This document shows positions 15,937-23,188 of a DNA stretch of 23,188 bases, piece after piece. This DNA is from Bacteriovoracaceae bacterium UBA2428. Its GTDB lineage: Bacteria; Bdellovibrionota; UBA2428. Within the stretch, counting starts at the first letter, position 1, and every line of letters begins with the position of its first letter. The notes under the pieces were generated by a model that made no database searches, was not told the origin of the DNA, and saw nothing but the letters and a program-made list of their open reading frames with translations. Location of the stretch: contig DDRA01000183.1 in NCBI GenBank assembly GCA_002343545.1, positions 7,358 through 30,545 of the forward strand, given 5' to 3'. The translations under genes were made by a program, and so were the position numbers.

Positions 15937-17126
15937 GCGATTTCTCCGTGTTGTTTAAAAGAGGCCAAGTTCACGAGGGGACGGAAGTGAGGGGTCTCGA
16001 CGATGTCGTGGCAGCGCTCGAAGATCTCGGCGAGCTCAGCCGGGAGGTGGAAACCGCGACCTTCCACGAAGGGAACGCGGGATTTCATCCAGGCCGAAAG
16101 GATTTCATCCTGGCCGGCGCCCCCGACGGACAACGCCCGACGCCCGAGCTCATCGAGCTCGTCGACGATTTGGCCGAAACTCGCGCGGGCGCGTTTCGCG
16201 TCGAGACGCCAAGCGCCGTTCGTCGCGACGATGGCGCCCGAGGCACGCAGCGAGTTCCAGAGATACGCGCCGATCCACGCGTCGTTGTCCTCGTTCGAGA
16301 GCGCGCTGCGAGGATCGTCCTTGAAGCCGCGGCGTCCGAACCAGAAGAGGCGCTGGAAAACGACGAAGTAGACGAGCACCGGAAACTCCTCCAGATGCTT
16401 CACGAGCAGACTGTCCGTCGCGAGCTCGCCGAGCACGTCGCGATGGAAGCTCGAAATCTTGAGCTCGGGGTGGGCCGCCGGGGACACCTTCCAAAACCCG
16501 CTCCGGTGGCCGATCTCGTGAAAGACCGCGGCCAGGTACACCGTCCGATCCAGCGAAGCGCCCAAAGTCGTGAGTGCCTCGAGTTGGGTCGTCAGATCGA
16601 AAGCCCGGCGCAGGCACGGGAAAACCGTTTCGTGGAAGAGGTTGCTCCAGACGTCGACGAACTCGAAGCCGAAGACGTCGGCCTCGCCGCGGGGCTCGAG
16701 ACCGAGCGCCTGCGGAAAGAAGACGAAGATGTTGCTGCCGCCCGAGATCGAACCGTGGCCCGCGAGAATGCGGAAGGGGTAATGGCGCGGCCATTCGCTC
16801 GAAGCCATGCTGGGGTCGTAGCGACGGTAGCGCGCCAGGAACTCGTCGTAGCCGCCGCGCTGCTCGAGCCACGCCGAGACCTCCGCCTCGAGATCGTGGT
16901 CGCGCATGAGCAAGGCCTCGGTCCAGCTGCGCCGGGTTTTCGTGAGATGGATCTCGGCGCGAAGGGGAAGCCACCGGTCGTTAGCTTCCAAGCGACGACG
17001 AAGATCCTCGGCCACGAGGCGAGGCTCTTCGGGGGCGTCGGCCAAGAGGTTTTGGACGCGGCGAACGAGATCACGACCGGGGGACGAAGGCGACGAGAGG
17101 GAAGACGCGTGCGGACTCGGGTTCAT
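15933..17126 (-). CDS. HEIGH-motif putative metalloenzyme
   Basis: 397 residues from ATG 17126, chosen because AAGGAG lies 5 bases upstream; the open frame extends to 17171. No signal peptide, so cytoplasmic. A helical region (15-105) leads to the core (115-300). The motif HEIGH at 203-207 (VYLAAVFHEIGHRSGFW) is a zinc-peptidase-type motif. About 27 residues on, VLGELATDSLLV (E234, D238) could supply a further ligand; this spacing resembles zincins. I do not recognise a named family. Coupling to an ATP-grasp ligase suggests a role in making or processing the same small molecule or peptide rather than in general proteolysis. Confidence 0.8.
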   Translation of the reverse strand: MNPSPHASSLSSPSSPGRDLVRRVQNLLADAPEEPRLVAEDLRRRLEANDRWLPLRAEIHLTKTRRSWTEALLMRDHDLEAEVSAWLEQRGGYDEFLARYRRYDPSMASSEWPRHYPFRILAGHGSISGGSNIFVFFPQALGLEPRGEADVFGFEFVDVWSNLFHETVFPCLRRAFDLTTQLEALTTLGASLDRTVYLAAVFHEIGHRSGFWKVSPAAHPELKISSFHRDVLGELATDSLLVKHLEEFPVLVYFVVFQRLFWFGRRGFKDDPRSALSNEDNDAWIGAYLWNSLRASGAIVATNGAWRLDAKRARASFGQIVDELDELGRRALSVGGAGQDEILSAWMKSRVPFVEGRGFHLPAELAEIFERCHDIVETPHFRPLVNLASFKQHGEIA

Positions 17127-17171
17127 GGCAGCTCCTTGTGATGCTGCCCCCTCTTTCAAAGATCGGGCCAA

Positions 17172-17189
17172 TCGGAAAGCGACTTCCGA
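17172..17189. terminator. Possible weak terminator hairpin downstream of the M64 peptidase
   Basis: TCGGAA, a 6-base loop and TTCCGA form a perfect 6-bp stem in the gap between the M64 peptidase stop (17230) and the HEIGH gene. On the + strand a T5 run follows after about 7 bases; on the - strand, the direction of the genes, the run is only TT. A second small hairpin GGCG-AAAG-CGCC lies nearer the peptidase stop (about 17213-17224). It may partly separate the two transcripts. Confidence 0.3.
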
Positions 17190-17229
17190 CCGACGTTTTT
17201 CGCGAGCTTAGGCGCTTTCGCCGCGATTC

Positions 17230-18597
17230 CTAGATTCCAGAATTCCGGACGCCATTCCCGAGTCCCAGATCGAAGCGCACGATGTCGGCCAGCGCCTTCG
17301 AGCAGATCGCGCAAAAATCGGGGCCCCGATCCATGACGCACGAGAAACCCGGCTTATGGGCGTGACCCGAGCGTACGGGACTATCCGCGTAGCCGCCGCG
17401 GTAGGCACCCCAAACGCCGTCCCGCCAGCGATTGGCGGGGGTCGGGACCGGCGTCGACGGCGACAGGAACGACTGCCACTTCAGCTGGGTCGGACTCCGT
17501 AAGAAACTCAGGTTGGGGCTCCAAGGCTCGGCCAACCCGGGCGCGAACTCGAGCTCCGTACGACCGCCGCCTTCGTACTCTTCGTTGAGGCCCATGTAAT
17601 GACCGAACTCGTGCAAAAGGAGGTAGGTGAACGACGCGTTGTCGGAGGGGATCGCCGTCAGCTCGCGGTAGTTTCCGACTCCCCAGTATTGGCGATCGTT
17701 CACGAGGACGATGGGATAGTCGTAGGGAACGCGGCCGATCTGGCGGCGGTACTTCTCCTGGCGGGTCGGGTAGACAACGTGGTACCAGCGGCCGAAGTCG
17801 GCCCAGTAAGGAAAGAAGAGGCCCAGGTTCGAAGCGTACTCGGGGATCGGCGTGCCGAGCTTACGGGCGTTGCCGAGCGCCACGGGCGAAGCCTCGAAAA
17901 CGGCGCGAAGCTCGAAGTGCTCGGATCCCTCGAAGGCGTTTTCCTCGAAGGCGCGCACGACCTTCTGCGCGTCCGCGAAGAACTTCTCGCGGAAATTCGC
18001 GAGGTAGCCTTCCGAGTAGACGTTCACGACGAGGCTCGGTTGCCGACGCGCCTCGCGCAAGAGCCGGACTTCGGGGCTCGAAGGCACGAAGGGCTCGGGT
18101 CGCGAGAGCGGGCCCGCGAAGACCCGCTCCGAACGACCGTGGTCCGGATGCTCGGCCCAAACCTCGAGCGCGAGCCCCGAGAGCGAAGCCGGAAGCGGAA
18201 AGCGGAAAGTGATTTCGCGGACGAGCTTGCGGAATTCCTTGCCCGTGCCGATCGCGTCGTAAGCCAAGGTGCGGCCCGACGCGTCCAGGAGCTTGGCGAC
18301 GTAGCTGCCCATGGTCGGGCGCACCCGCGCGCGACGCCCGAAGGCTTCGGTTCCCGAGGCCTCCAAGGCAACGCCGGCGAGGGAATAGGTTTCGTCCGGG
18401 TGCCACGCCACGAGCACGCGCAAGCTCGTCGCGGCCGAGATCGCGCGAAGACGGGGGAGCGTGCGCGAAGCTCGGGGTAAGCTCGTTTCGACGAAGGAGC
18501 TCGCACGCGGAACCTTGCGTAAGTCCCAATACGGATTCGCGAAGGTCGACGAGGAAACGAGCAAAGCCATCCCGAGCCCGAAGCGCCAGATTTTCAT
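17230..18597 (-). CDS. Secreted M64-family (IgA-peptidase-like) metallopeptidase
   Basis: 455 residues with a signal peptide (cleavage after TFA, residue 20). Residues 45-165 form a beta-rich N-terminal domain. The M64 core begins with VNVYSEGYLANFREKFFADA (191-210) and continues through YDYPIVLVNDRQYWGVGN (292-309). The zinc site is LLLHEFGHYMGLNEEYEG: H329 and H333 with E330 as base, and E339 or E340 as the likely third ligand. The C-terminal part has four cysteines in two pairs (C420/C429 and C432). M64 enzymes are secreted zinc endopeptidases; the IgA-cleaving activity is known for one member and need not apply here. The gene follows the ABC-F gene after 45 bases, so it may share its transcript. 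Confidence 0.87.
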   Translation of the reverse strand: MKIWRFGLGMALLVSSSTFANPYWDLRKVPRASSFVETSLPRASRTLPRLRAISAATSLRVLVAWHPDETYSLAGVALEASGTEAFGRRARVRPTMGSYVAKLLDASGRTLAYDAIGTGKEFRKLVREITFRFPLPASLSGLALEVWAEHPDHGRSERVFAGPLSRPEPFVPSSPEVRLLREARRQPSLVVNVYSEGYLANFREKFFADAQKVVRAFEENAFEGSEHFELRAVFEASPVALGNARKLGTPIPEYASNLGLFFPYWADFGRWYHVVYPTRQEKYRRQIGRVPYDYPIVLVNDRQYWGVGNYRELTAIPSDNASFTYLLLHEFGHYMGLNEEYEGGGRTELEFAPGLAEPWSPNLSFLRSPTQLKWQSFLSPSTPVPTPANRWRDGVWGAYRGGYADSPVRSGHAHKPGFSCVMDRGPDFCAICSKALADIVRFDLGLGNGVRNSGI

Positions 18598-18642
18598 GAC
18601 TTCGTTCTAACCAGAAAGCGACGGAGCGGGCAAAGTCCTTCG

Positions 18643-20433
18643 TTAGTTCGCCTTGAGTTCCTCGAGGCGGGTGAGCGACTCGAGCCAAGCCTCCTCGGTC
18701 GATTCGAGTTCTTTTTGGCGGGCCGCGAGCTCGGCGAATTTTTCGGGCGTGGGAAGCGCCGTGACGGCTTCGTTGGCGGCCGCGACGGCGGCCTGCAGTT
18801 CGGGCAGCCGCTTTTCGAGTTTCTGCACGTCCTTCTCGAGTTGGCGCAGTTCCTTGCTTTGCGCCTTGCGCTCGTGGAAGGCCGTCGTCGGTCGCGGGGC
18901 GGAAGCGTCGTCGCGCGACTCAGACGCGCGCTCCCCGACCCGGCCCGAGAGCACGCCCTTCTGTACGCTCCACACGTACTCGTCGTAGGTGCCGGGGTAG
19001 ACCTCGGCGCGACCGTCGCGGACTTCAAGGATCTTGCTCCCGACCCGACCCACGAAACCGCGATCGTGGCTCACGACGACGACCGTTCCCTCGAAATCAC
19101 GCAGCGCCTCGGTCAACGCCTCGACCGTCTGGAAGTCCAGGTGGTTCGTCGGTTCGTCGAGGACGATGAAGGGGGAGCGCTGGAGCAGGATGCGTCCCAG
19201 CGCCACGCGCGACTTCTCGCCGCCCGAAAGCACGGACACCCGCTTGTTCATGGCGTCGCCCGAAAAAAGGAGCGAACCGGCGAGGTTCAGCACCTGCTGG
19301 GCCGTCACGTCCGGGTGGGCGGCCGAGGCGAGCGCTTCGTGGACCGTCTCGGCCGGATCGAGGGCCTCCGCGACGTGCTGGGCGTAGTACCCCATCGTGA
19401 CTTCGTGGCCGAAGCGGAACTCGCCCCGCAGAGGCTCGAGTTTGCCCGCGAGCGCCTTGAGGAGAGTGGACTTGCCGGCGCCGTTCACGCCCACCACGGC
19501 CAAGTGGTCGCCGCGATCGAGACTGAAATTCACGTCGCGCAGGATGCGGCGATCGCCGTAGCCGAGGTCAAGATTCTTGAGCGTCAGCACGACCTTGCCG
19601 CAGTGGCGCGGCGGCGGGATCTGGATCCGCGCCGAGTTCGGCACGGGCTTGATCTCGATGACCTCCATCTTGGCGAGGGACTTCAGGCGCGACTGCGCCT
19701 GGCGCGCCTTGGTCGCCTTCGCACCGAAGCGGCTCACGAAGTCGAGGATCCGCTGGCGCTTTTCCTGTTGCGTCGCCGCGCGCGCCTCGAGCTGAGTCCG
19801 CAGGAGTTCCTTCTGCTCGAAGTAGTCGTCGAGACTACCGTTGTACTTGGTGATCTCGCCGCCTTCGACCTCGAGAATGTGGTCGGTCGTCCGGCGGAGG
19901 AACTCGCGATCGTGCGAAATGAGCAGGAAAGCCCCCTGGGTCTCCTGCAGGAAGTTCTCGAGCACCAGCAGCGATTCGAGATCGAGGTAGTTCGTCGGTT
20001 CGTCGAGCAAAAGCAGATCGGGCTTTTGGCCGAGGAGCTGCAGCAACTTGACCCGCGTGCGGTACCCACCGCTGAGGGAATCCAGGGGACGCGCGTACTG
20101 CGCCTCGAGCAACCCCAGACCGCGGCCGAGCGACTTGAGTTCCCAGATCGGCAGCAGGGAATCCTTCACGAGGAAATCCTCGACGAGCGTGCCGGGCGCC
20201 CAGTTGTCGTGCTGCGCGAGGTAACCGATGCGAAGCCCCTTCGCCTGCACGAGCTCGCCCGCGTCGAGGCTCTCCTCGCGAGTCAGGATCTTGAACAGCG
20301 TCGACTTCCCCGCGCCGTTCGGGCCGATGACGCCCACGTGCTCGCCCGCGTTGATCGAAAAGGACGCCCGCTCGAAGAGCATCCGGGCGCCGTATCCCTT
20401 GGCGCCATCCTGAAGTTGCAGCAGATTCGACAT
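18643..20433 (-). CDS. ABC-F family ATPase (ribosome-associated type)
   Basis: 596 residues; the longer open frame upstream belongs to another gene's shadow, and ATG 20433 overlaps the kinase stop by one base (TGATG). There are two nucleotide-binding domains and no membrane segments. First: Walker A GPNGAGKST (37-45), signature LSGGY (120-124), Walker B LLLLDEPTNYLD (140-151). Linker 152-270 is the helical P-site tRNA-interaction region. Second: Walker A GVNGAGKST (315-323), signature LSGGE (402-406), Walker B FIVLDEPTNHLD (422-433). A linker and a C-terminal coiled coil (525-595) resemble Uup/YheS-type members. These proteins act on the ribosome; some give antibiotic resistance. Its coupling to a two-component system suggests expression under that system. 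The exact subfamily is not assigned. Confidence 0.93.
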   Translation of the reverse strand: MSNLLQLQDGAKGYGARMLFERASFSINAGEHVGVIGPNGAGKSTLFKILTREESLDAGELVQAKGLRIGYLAQHDNWAPGTLVEDFLVKDSLLPIWELKSLGRGLGLLEAQYARPLDSLSGGYRTRVKLLQLLGQKPDLLLLDEPTNYLDLESLLVLENFLQETQGAFLLISHDREFLRRTTDHILEVEGGEITKYNGSLDDYFEQKELLRTQLEARAATQQEKRQRILDFVSRFGAKATKARQAQSRLKSLAKMEVIEIKPVPNSARIQIPPPRHCGKVVLTLKNLDLGYGDRRILRDVNFSLDRGDHLAVVGVNGAGKSTLLKALAGKLEPLRGEFRFGHEVTMGYYAQHVAEALDPAETVHEALASAAHPDVTAQQVLNLAGSLLFSGDAMNKRVSVLSGGEKSRVALGRILLQRSPFIVLDEPTNHLDFQTVEALTEALRDFEGTVVVVSHDRGFVGRVGSKILEVRDGRAEVYPGTYDEYVWSVQKGVLSGRVGERASESRDDASAPRPTTAFHERKAQSKELRQLEKDVQKLEKRLPELQAAVAAANEAVTALPTPEKFAELAARQKELESTEEAWLESLTRLEELKAN

Positions 20434-21764
20434 CAATACCTCAGAATGGCTTCGGTCCCGCCCTCGGGGCGACGGCGCATCTCGAAGCCCCAGCCGTAAC
20501 CCTTGCTCACGCGCAGCACCCAGGCCAGCCCCAGCCCCGTGCTCCGAAAGTCGTCCGCCTCGGCGCGCTCGGGCGGCGTCCAGGTGTTGAAGGGCTGGCC
20601 GAGTCGACGCTCGACTTCGGCGGGCAAGCCCGGTCCTTCGTCGATCACCCGCAAGCAAGTTTCCTCGATGACCACGCGCACGGGCCGGGCGGACGGGGAA
20701 TAGCGAAGGGCGTTCGAGACGAGATTCGTCACGCATTGCTCGAACCATTCCGGCTTCGCGAAGACGACGGCGTCCTCTTGCCGGACCTCGCAAACGAGAC
20801 GGCCCACTTCGCCGCGGCCGAGCCGGTCGCAAAGCGCCGGTACGACCTTGGCCGGCCGGATCGCGTGGCGGTCTTCCGCCGGCGAGATGCGACCCACCCT
20901 CGCCCAGTCGAGGAACTCGTTCACGACCTTCGTGAGACGATCGACCTCGGAACGCGCTTCGCTCGCCGCCCTTCCTTCGAGGCCCTCCAGCGAATTACGA
21001 ATGATCGTGATGGGGGTCTTGAGCTCGTGCGCCATCTGCGCCGCCGAAGCCTGTCCGAGCGCGACGTCGCCGCGTAAGCGTTCCGCGAGTTCCCGCGCCG
21101 CCGAAACGAGCTCGCCGAACTCGTCGCTTGCCCTCAGATTCTGGGGCAAAGAAGGCGAAGCCTCGCCGCGCGAAGGATCGCTCCCGCCGCTCTCCGCGAG
21201 AAAGCGCAGGTAGGATGCCAGCGAGCGCAAGGGCCGCAGCAGCACCGAAGTCAGGATCCAAGTCACCCCGACGAGCACGAGACCGATGAGCGCGAGATAA
21301 ACGAAGATCGAACGCCCCAGGCTGTTCCAACGAACTTGCCCGCGGTCCAGCAGAACCCCCGCCTGGAGGACGCCGGACCCCCCGGGCAGCTCGACGTTCA
21401 TGATCCTAGCCGAGTGATTATTCCGCGAGATGGTCAAGAGGGGCGGCGAGCGGGGGAACTCGCCGCCGAGCAGCTCCGAGTTCCGGTTCTCGTAGCGAAT
21501 GCGCCCGTCGGAGTCGTACACCACGATAACGGCGCCCAAGCGCTCGTCCCCGAGCGCGTCGGCGACGATGTCCCCGGCCTCTTCGAGATCGTCGAAAGCG
21601 AACTGGCTCAGATCCGAGGCGTAGAGGCTCGTCGCGACGGCCTCGACCTGCTGATCGATGAGCCGCTGCCGCTCCGAGCGAAAGAAGTAGAAGTGCACGA
21701 AAGACACCGCGCCGATGGCGAGGCCGAGCGCGGAGAAAATGATGAGGACGAAACGGCGTTTCAC
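20433..21764 (-). CDS. Sensor histidine kinase (membrane-bound)
   Basis: 443 residues from GTG 21764, chosen because it overlaps the regulator's stop in GTGA; the open frame extends to 21818. Membrane helices lie at about 5-27 and 152-176 and bracket a periplasmic sensor domain (28-151) with no recognised family. A HAMP-type region follows (176-235). The H box is QMAHELKTPITI with H246 as the phosphorylated residue. The N box is NLVSNALRYSP (near 347-357), the D box DEGPGLP (375-381) and the G2 box STGLGLAWV (408-416). All catalytic boxes are intact. It should phosphorylate the response regulator encoded just upstream. The signal is unknown; envelope or metal stress is an inference from the neighbouring small secreted proteins. 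Confidence 0.93.
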   Translation of the reverse strand: MKRRFVLIIFSALGLAIGAVSFVHFYFFRSERQRLIDQQVEAVATSLYASDLSQFAFDDLEEAGDIVADALGDERLGAVIVVYDSDGRIRYENRNSELLGGEFPRSPPLLTISRNNHSARIMNVELPGGSGVLQAGVLLDRGQVRWNSLGRSIFVYLALIGLVLVGVTWILTSVLLRPLRSLASYLRFLAESGGSDPSRGEASPSLPQNLRASDEFGELVSAARELAERLRGDVALGQASAAQMAHELKTPITIIRNSLEGLEGRAASEARSEVDRLTKVVNEFLDWARVGRISPAEDRHAIRPAKVVPALCDRLGRGEVGRLVCEVRQEDAVVFAKPEWFEQCVTNLVSNALRYSPSARPVRVVIEETCLRVIDEGPGLPAEVERRLGQPFNTWTPPERAEADDFRSTGLGLAWVLRVSKGYGWGFEMRRRPEGGTEAILRY

Positions 21765-22441
21765 GTGCCCTCGATCCAATACCCGACGTTGCGACGGCTC
21801 GAAATCACCACCCGGCAAGGTTCCGACTCGAGCTTACGCCGAAGATTGCGAACGGTCACTTCGACCACGTTCGACTCGATGTCGAACTGCGAATTCCAAA
21901 CGCGATCGAGCAGCTGAAAGCGGTTGTAGACCTGTCCCGGCCGCTGCAGCAGCGTCTGCAGCAGGAGGTATTCCTTCTGCGAGAGGTCGATGCGACGACC
22001 CGCCACCTCGACGACGTGCGCGAGGGGGTCGAGCGACAGCCCGCCCAATTCGAGTTTCGCCGTGCGCGGATCGGGGCTCGAACGCCGACCCAACGCCCGC
22101 AAGCGGGCCGTCAGTTCGACGAGGGAGAACGGCTTCGAGAGGTAATCGTCGGCCCCCGCGTCCAGCGCGCGAGCCTTTTCGTCGACGGAATTGAGGGCCG
22201 AAAGCACGAGGATCTTGGCGAGCGGCTGGTGCTCACGAACAAGGGGGAGCAGCGTGATGGAGTCTTCGCCGTGGATCATGCGATCCAGCAGGATCGCCTC
22301 GAAGGGCTCCACGGAAGAGGCGACGAGGTCCTTCGCTTCGGAAAGACGACGGCAGGCCGAGACGAGATGCCCTTCGTGCCGCAAAGATTCTTCGAGAAAA
22401 CGAAGAACCCGGGCTTCGTCCTCCACCACCAAGATTCTCAT
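21761..22441 (-). CDS. OmpR/PhoB-family response regulator
   Basis: 226 residues. The receiver domain (1-115) has the acidic pair near E7/D8, the phosphorylated D53 in ILLDRM, the switch residue S81 and K103 in DDYLSKPFS. The C-terminal winged helix (130-224) has DLSQKEYLLLQTLLQRPGQV and SNVVEVTVRNLRRKLE, the OmpR-type recognition helix. It overlaps the kinase gene by 4 bases. It likely controls its own operon and perhaps the small secreted protein genes upstream. ATG 22441 has no strong Shine-Dalgarno sequence. Confidence 0.94.
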   Translation of the reverse strand: MRILVVEDEARVLRFLEESLRHEGHLVSACRRLSEAKDLVASSVEPFEAILLDRMIHGEDSITLLPLVREHQPLAKILVLSALNSVDEKARALDAGADDYLSKPFSLVELTARLRALGRRSSPDPRTAKLELGGLSLDPLAHVVEVAGRRIDLSQKEYLLLQTLLQRPGQVYNRFQLLDRVWNSQFDIESNVVEVTVRNLRRKLESEPCRVVISSRRNVGYWIEGT

Positions 22442-22476
22442 CCGGATAGGGAAGTCGAGCGCCCGGGTCCTGTCCA

Positions 22477-22527
22477 GGGGTCGTCGCTAAAACCGTGGTT
22501 GGGGATCTCGGAGACGAGCGACGCCCC
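22477..22527. repeat. Long interrupted inverted repeat upstream of the two-component operon
   Basis: GGGGTCGTCGCT (22477-22488) and AGCGACGCCCC (22517-22527) pair over 11 positions with one unpaired base, around a 28-base loop. The flanking GTCC and GGAC extend the stem imperfectly. It starts 8 bases past the stop of the small secreted protein gene and ends 36 bases before the regulator start. It lacks a T-run, so it is either a poor terminator for the small gene or a structured leader or binding site for the operon. Confidence 0.4.
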
Positions 22528-22534
22528 GACGGAC

Positions 22535-22738
22535 TTACTTATGCTTCTTCTTGGCCGGAGCTTCGGCGTGCGCGGCGGCGTCTTCGCACTTCTTCAGATC
22601 GTCGCCCGTCTTGCCTTCGCAACCCTTGTGCTCGGTCGTATGTTCTTTGGTGTCGGGCTTCTTGTCGTGGCCGTTGGCGAAAGCGCTCATCGAGAAAACG
22701 AGGGCGCCGGCGGTGAGGATGTTCGTGAATTTGGTCAT
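22535..22738 (-). CDS. Small secreted His/Lys-rich protein
   Basis: 67 residues. ATG 22738 is preceded by AAGGAG at 7 bases. Residues 1-22 are a signal peptide ending SAFA-N. The mature part (about 45 residues) is very polar, with histidines at 24, 33, 37, 57 and 66, many lysines, and C40 and C51 in GCEGKTGDDLKKCED. It resembles its neighbour at 22802 in the C-x(n)-G-K-DL-K/R-x-C pattern. It could bind metal ions in the periplasm, but this is only suggested by composition. No family is recognised; PsiF-like proteins share a loosely similar cysteine pattern. Confidence 0.72.
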   Translation of the reverse strand: MTKFTNILTAGALVFSMSAFANGHDKKPDTKEHTTEHKGCEGKTGDDLKKCEDAAAHAEAPAKKKHK

Positions 22739-22784
22739 GTGAAACTCCTTGTCAAAAAAAAGAACGGTGCTTGAGGACTCGGCC

Positions 22785-22802
22785 GGACCGCGGGGGCGGT
22801 CC
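22785..22802 (-). terminator. Possible terminator or attenuator between the two small genes
   Basis: On the - strand GGACCGC, a CCCC loop and GCGGTCC form a perfect 7-bp GC-rich stem starting at the last base of the upstream gene's stop codon. A T8 run follows 23 bases later (22754-22761), too far for a standard intrinsic terminator. The T-run directly precedes the next gene's ribosome binding site. It may lower read-through or protect the message end. Confidence 0.35.
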
Positions 22803-22987
22803 TAGCCGTTCTTCGCGGCTTTCTTGGCGGCCTTGATGCAAGCCCGAAGGTCTTTGCCTTTTTTGCCTTCGGCTTCGCAGGCGGACTTCGCCGCCTTGTA
22901 GTCGAACTTGGCGACCGGCGGGTTCGCGAACGCGCTCGTCGAAAGCACGAGGAGACCCGTGGCGAAAAGACGTTGGAAGCGGATCAT
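22802..22987 (-). CDS. Small secreted lysine-rich protein
   Basis: 61 residues. ATG 22987 is preceded by AAGGAG 6 bases upstream. The signal peptide (LFATGLLVLSTSAFA) is cleaved near residue 21. The mature part is about 40 residues, very basic, with C36 and C49 in SACEAEGKKGKDLRACIKAA. Signal peptide and cysteine spacing are similar to those of the 67-residue neighbour, so the two may be diverged copies. Alanine/lysine richness suggests a helical, possibly nucleic-acid- or envelope-binding peptide, but no function is known. Confidence 0.7.
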   Translation of the reverse strand: MIRFQRLFATGLLVLSTSAFANPPVAKFDYKAAKSACEAEGKKGKDLRACIKAAKKAAKNG

Positions 22988-23049
22988 CTGCGACTCCTTT
23001 GTTTCCGGCGGCTTCGTCTATCCGGGCCGCTCATGAATCCATTATCGAG

Positions 23050-23065
23050 CCCCGACCTTTCGGGG
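23050..23065. repeat. Perfect inverted repeat upstream of the small secreted protein gene
   Basis: CCCCGA, a CCTT loop and TCGGGG form a perfect 6-bp stem. On the - strand it lies just upstream of GATAAT (23041-23046), which differs from the -10 consensus by one base and is 54 bases before ATG 22987. The stem overlaps the spacer a promoter would use, so it could be an operator. No good -35 box is seen. The remaining bases to 23188 hold no gene that I can support; a 12-bp palindrome GGGCGCGCGCCC lies at 23127-23138. Confidence 0.3.
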
Positions 23066-23188
23066 AGATGATCCGAAGATGAAAAAGCCCTCATTTTGGC
23101 CCTCGGCTAAACCCCGGTAATCACGTGGGCGCGCGCCCCTCCTGCGCCTCTTCGCCCCCAACGCCCCACATTTCACAAAAAATTTTTA

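Noticed and set aside
14620..15990. 456-codon open frame on the + strand
   Set aside because: It is antisense to the ATP-grasp gene and shows no recognisable protein features.
18715..20499. 594-codon open frame on the + strand
   Set aside because: It is antisense to the ABC-F gene, whose Walker and signature motifs are intact on the other strand.
22745..22757. TTGACA on the - strand as a -35 box
   Set aside because: It is only about 10 bases from the start of the 67-residue gene and overlaps its ribosome binding site, so it cannot serve that gene.

Overview
The window is GC-rich DNA from a diderm (Gram-negative-type) bacterium. It encodes Sec signal peptides, a lipobox lipoprotein, a predicted outer-membrane barrel, a Spy/CpxP-like periplasmic protein and a MotB-like protein with an OmpA-type peptidoglycan-binding end. 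The gene mix (stator-type MotA/MotB, many secreted hydrolases, large LamG lipoproteins, XRE regulators with long C-terminal domains) suggests a Bdellovibrionota or delta-proteobacterial lineage. That assignment is an inference from gene content, because no rRNA or tRNA lies in the window. Coding is dense, no gap exceeds about 210 bases, and no insertion sequences, CRISPR arrays or RNA genes were found.

Left part (1-2982, + strand): the 3' end of a DUF3050 (haem-oxygenase-like) gene, a Spy-like periplasmic protein and a secreted S41-family peptidase. Next, on the - strand (10318 down to 3007), come six genes that overlap or nearly touch: periplasmic TPR protein, MotA-like, MotB-like, a one-membrane-pass protein whose two halves resemble FliF and FliG, an outer-membrane barrel, and a 1070-residue lipoprotein with LamG folds. 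This looks like one translationally coupled unit for an energised, envelope-spanning machine. It is the strongest candidate here for an undescribed system.

Middle part (10414-13772): a secreted HExxH metallopeptidase divergent from an XRE-type regulator, then a 542-residue exported protein of unknown function. From 17126 down to 13830 (- strand) a coupled trio encodes a HEIGH-motif protein, an ATP-grasp ligase and an EamA/DMT exporter, which reads as a small biosynthesis-and-export cassette.

Right part (17230-22987, - strand): a secreted M64-family metallopeptidase, then reading upstream an ABC-F ATPase, a sensor histidine kinase and an OmpR-type response regulator. Regulator, kinase and ABC-F are joined by 4-base and 1-base overlaps, so they are probably one operon. 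Upstream of the operon lie two tiny, similar, lysine-rich secreted proteins, with inverted repeats in the gaps.
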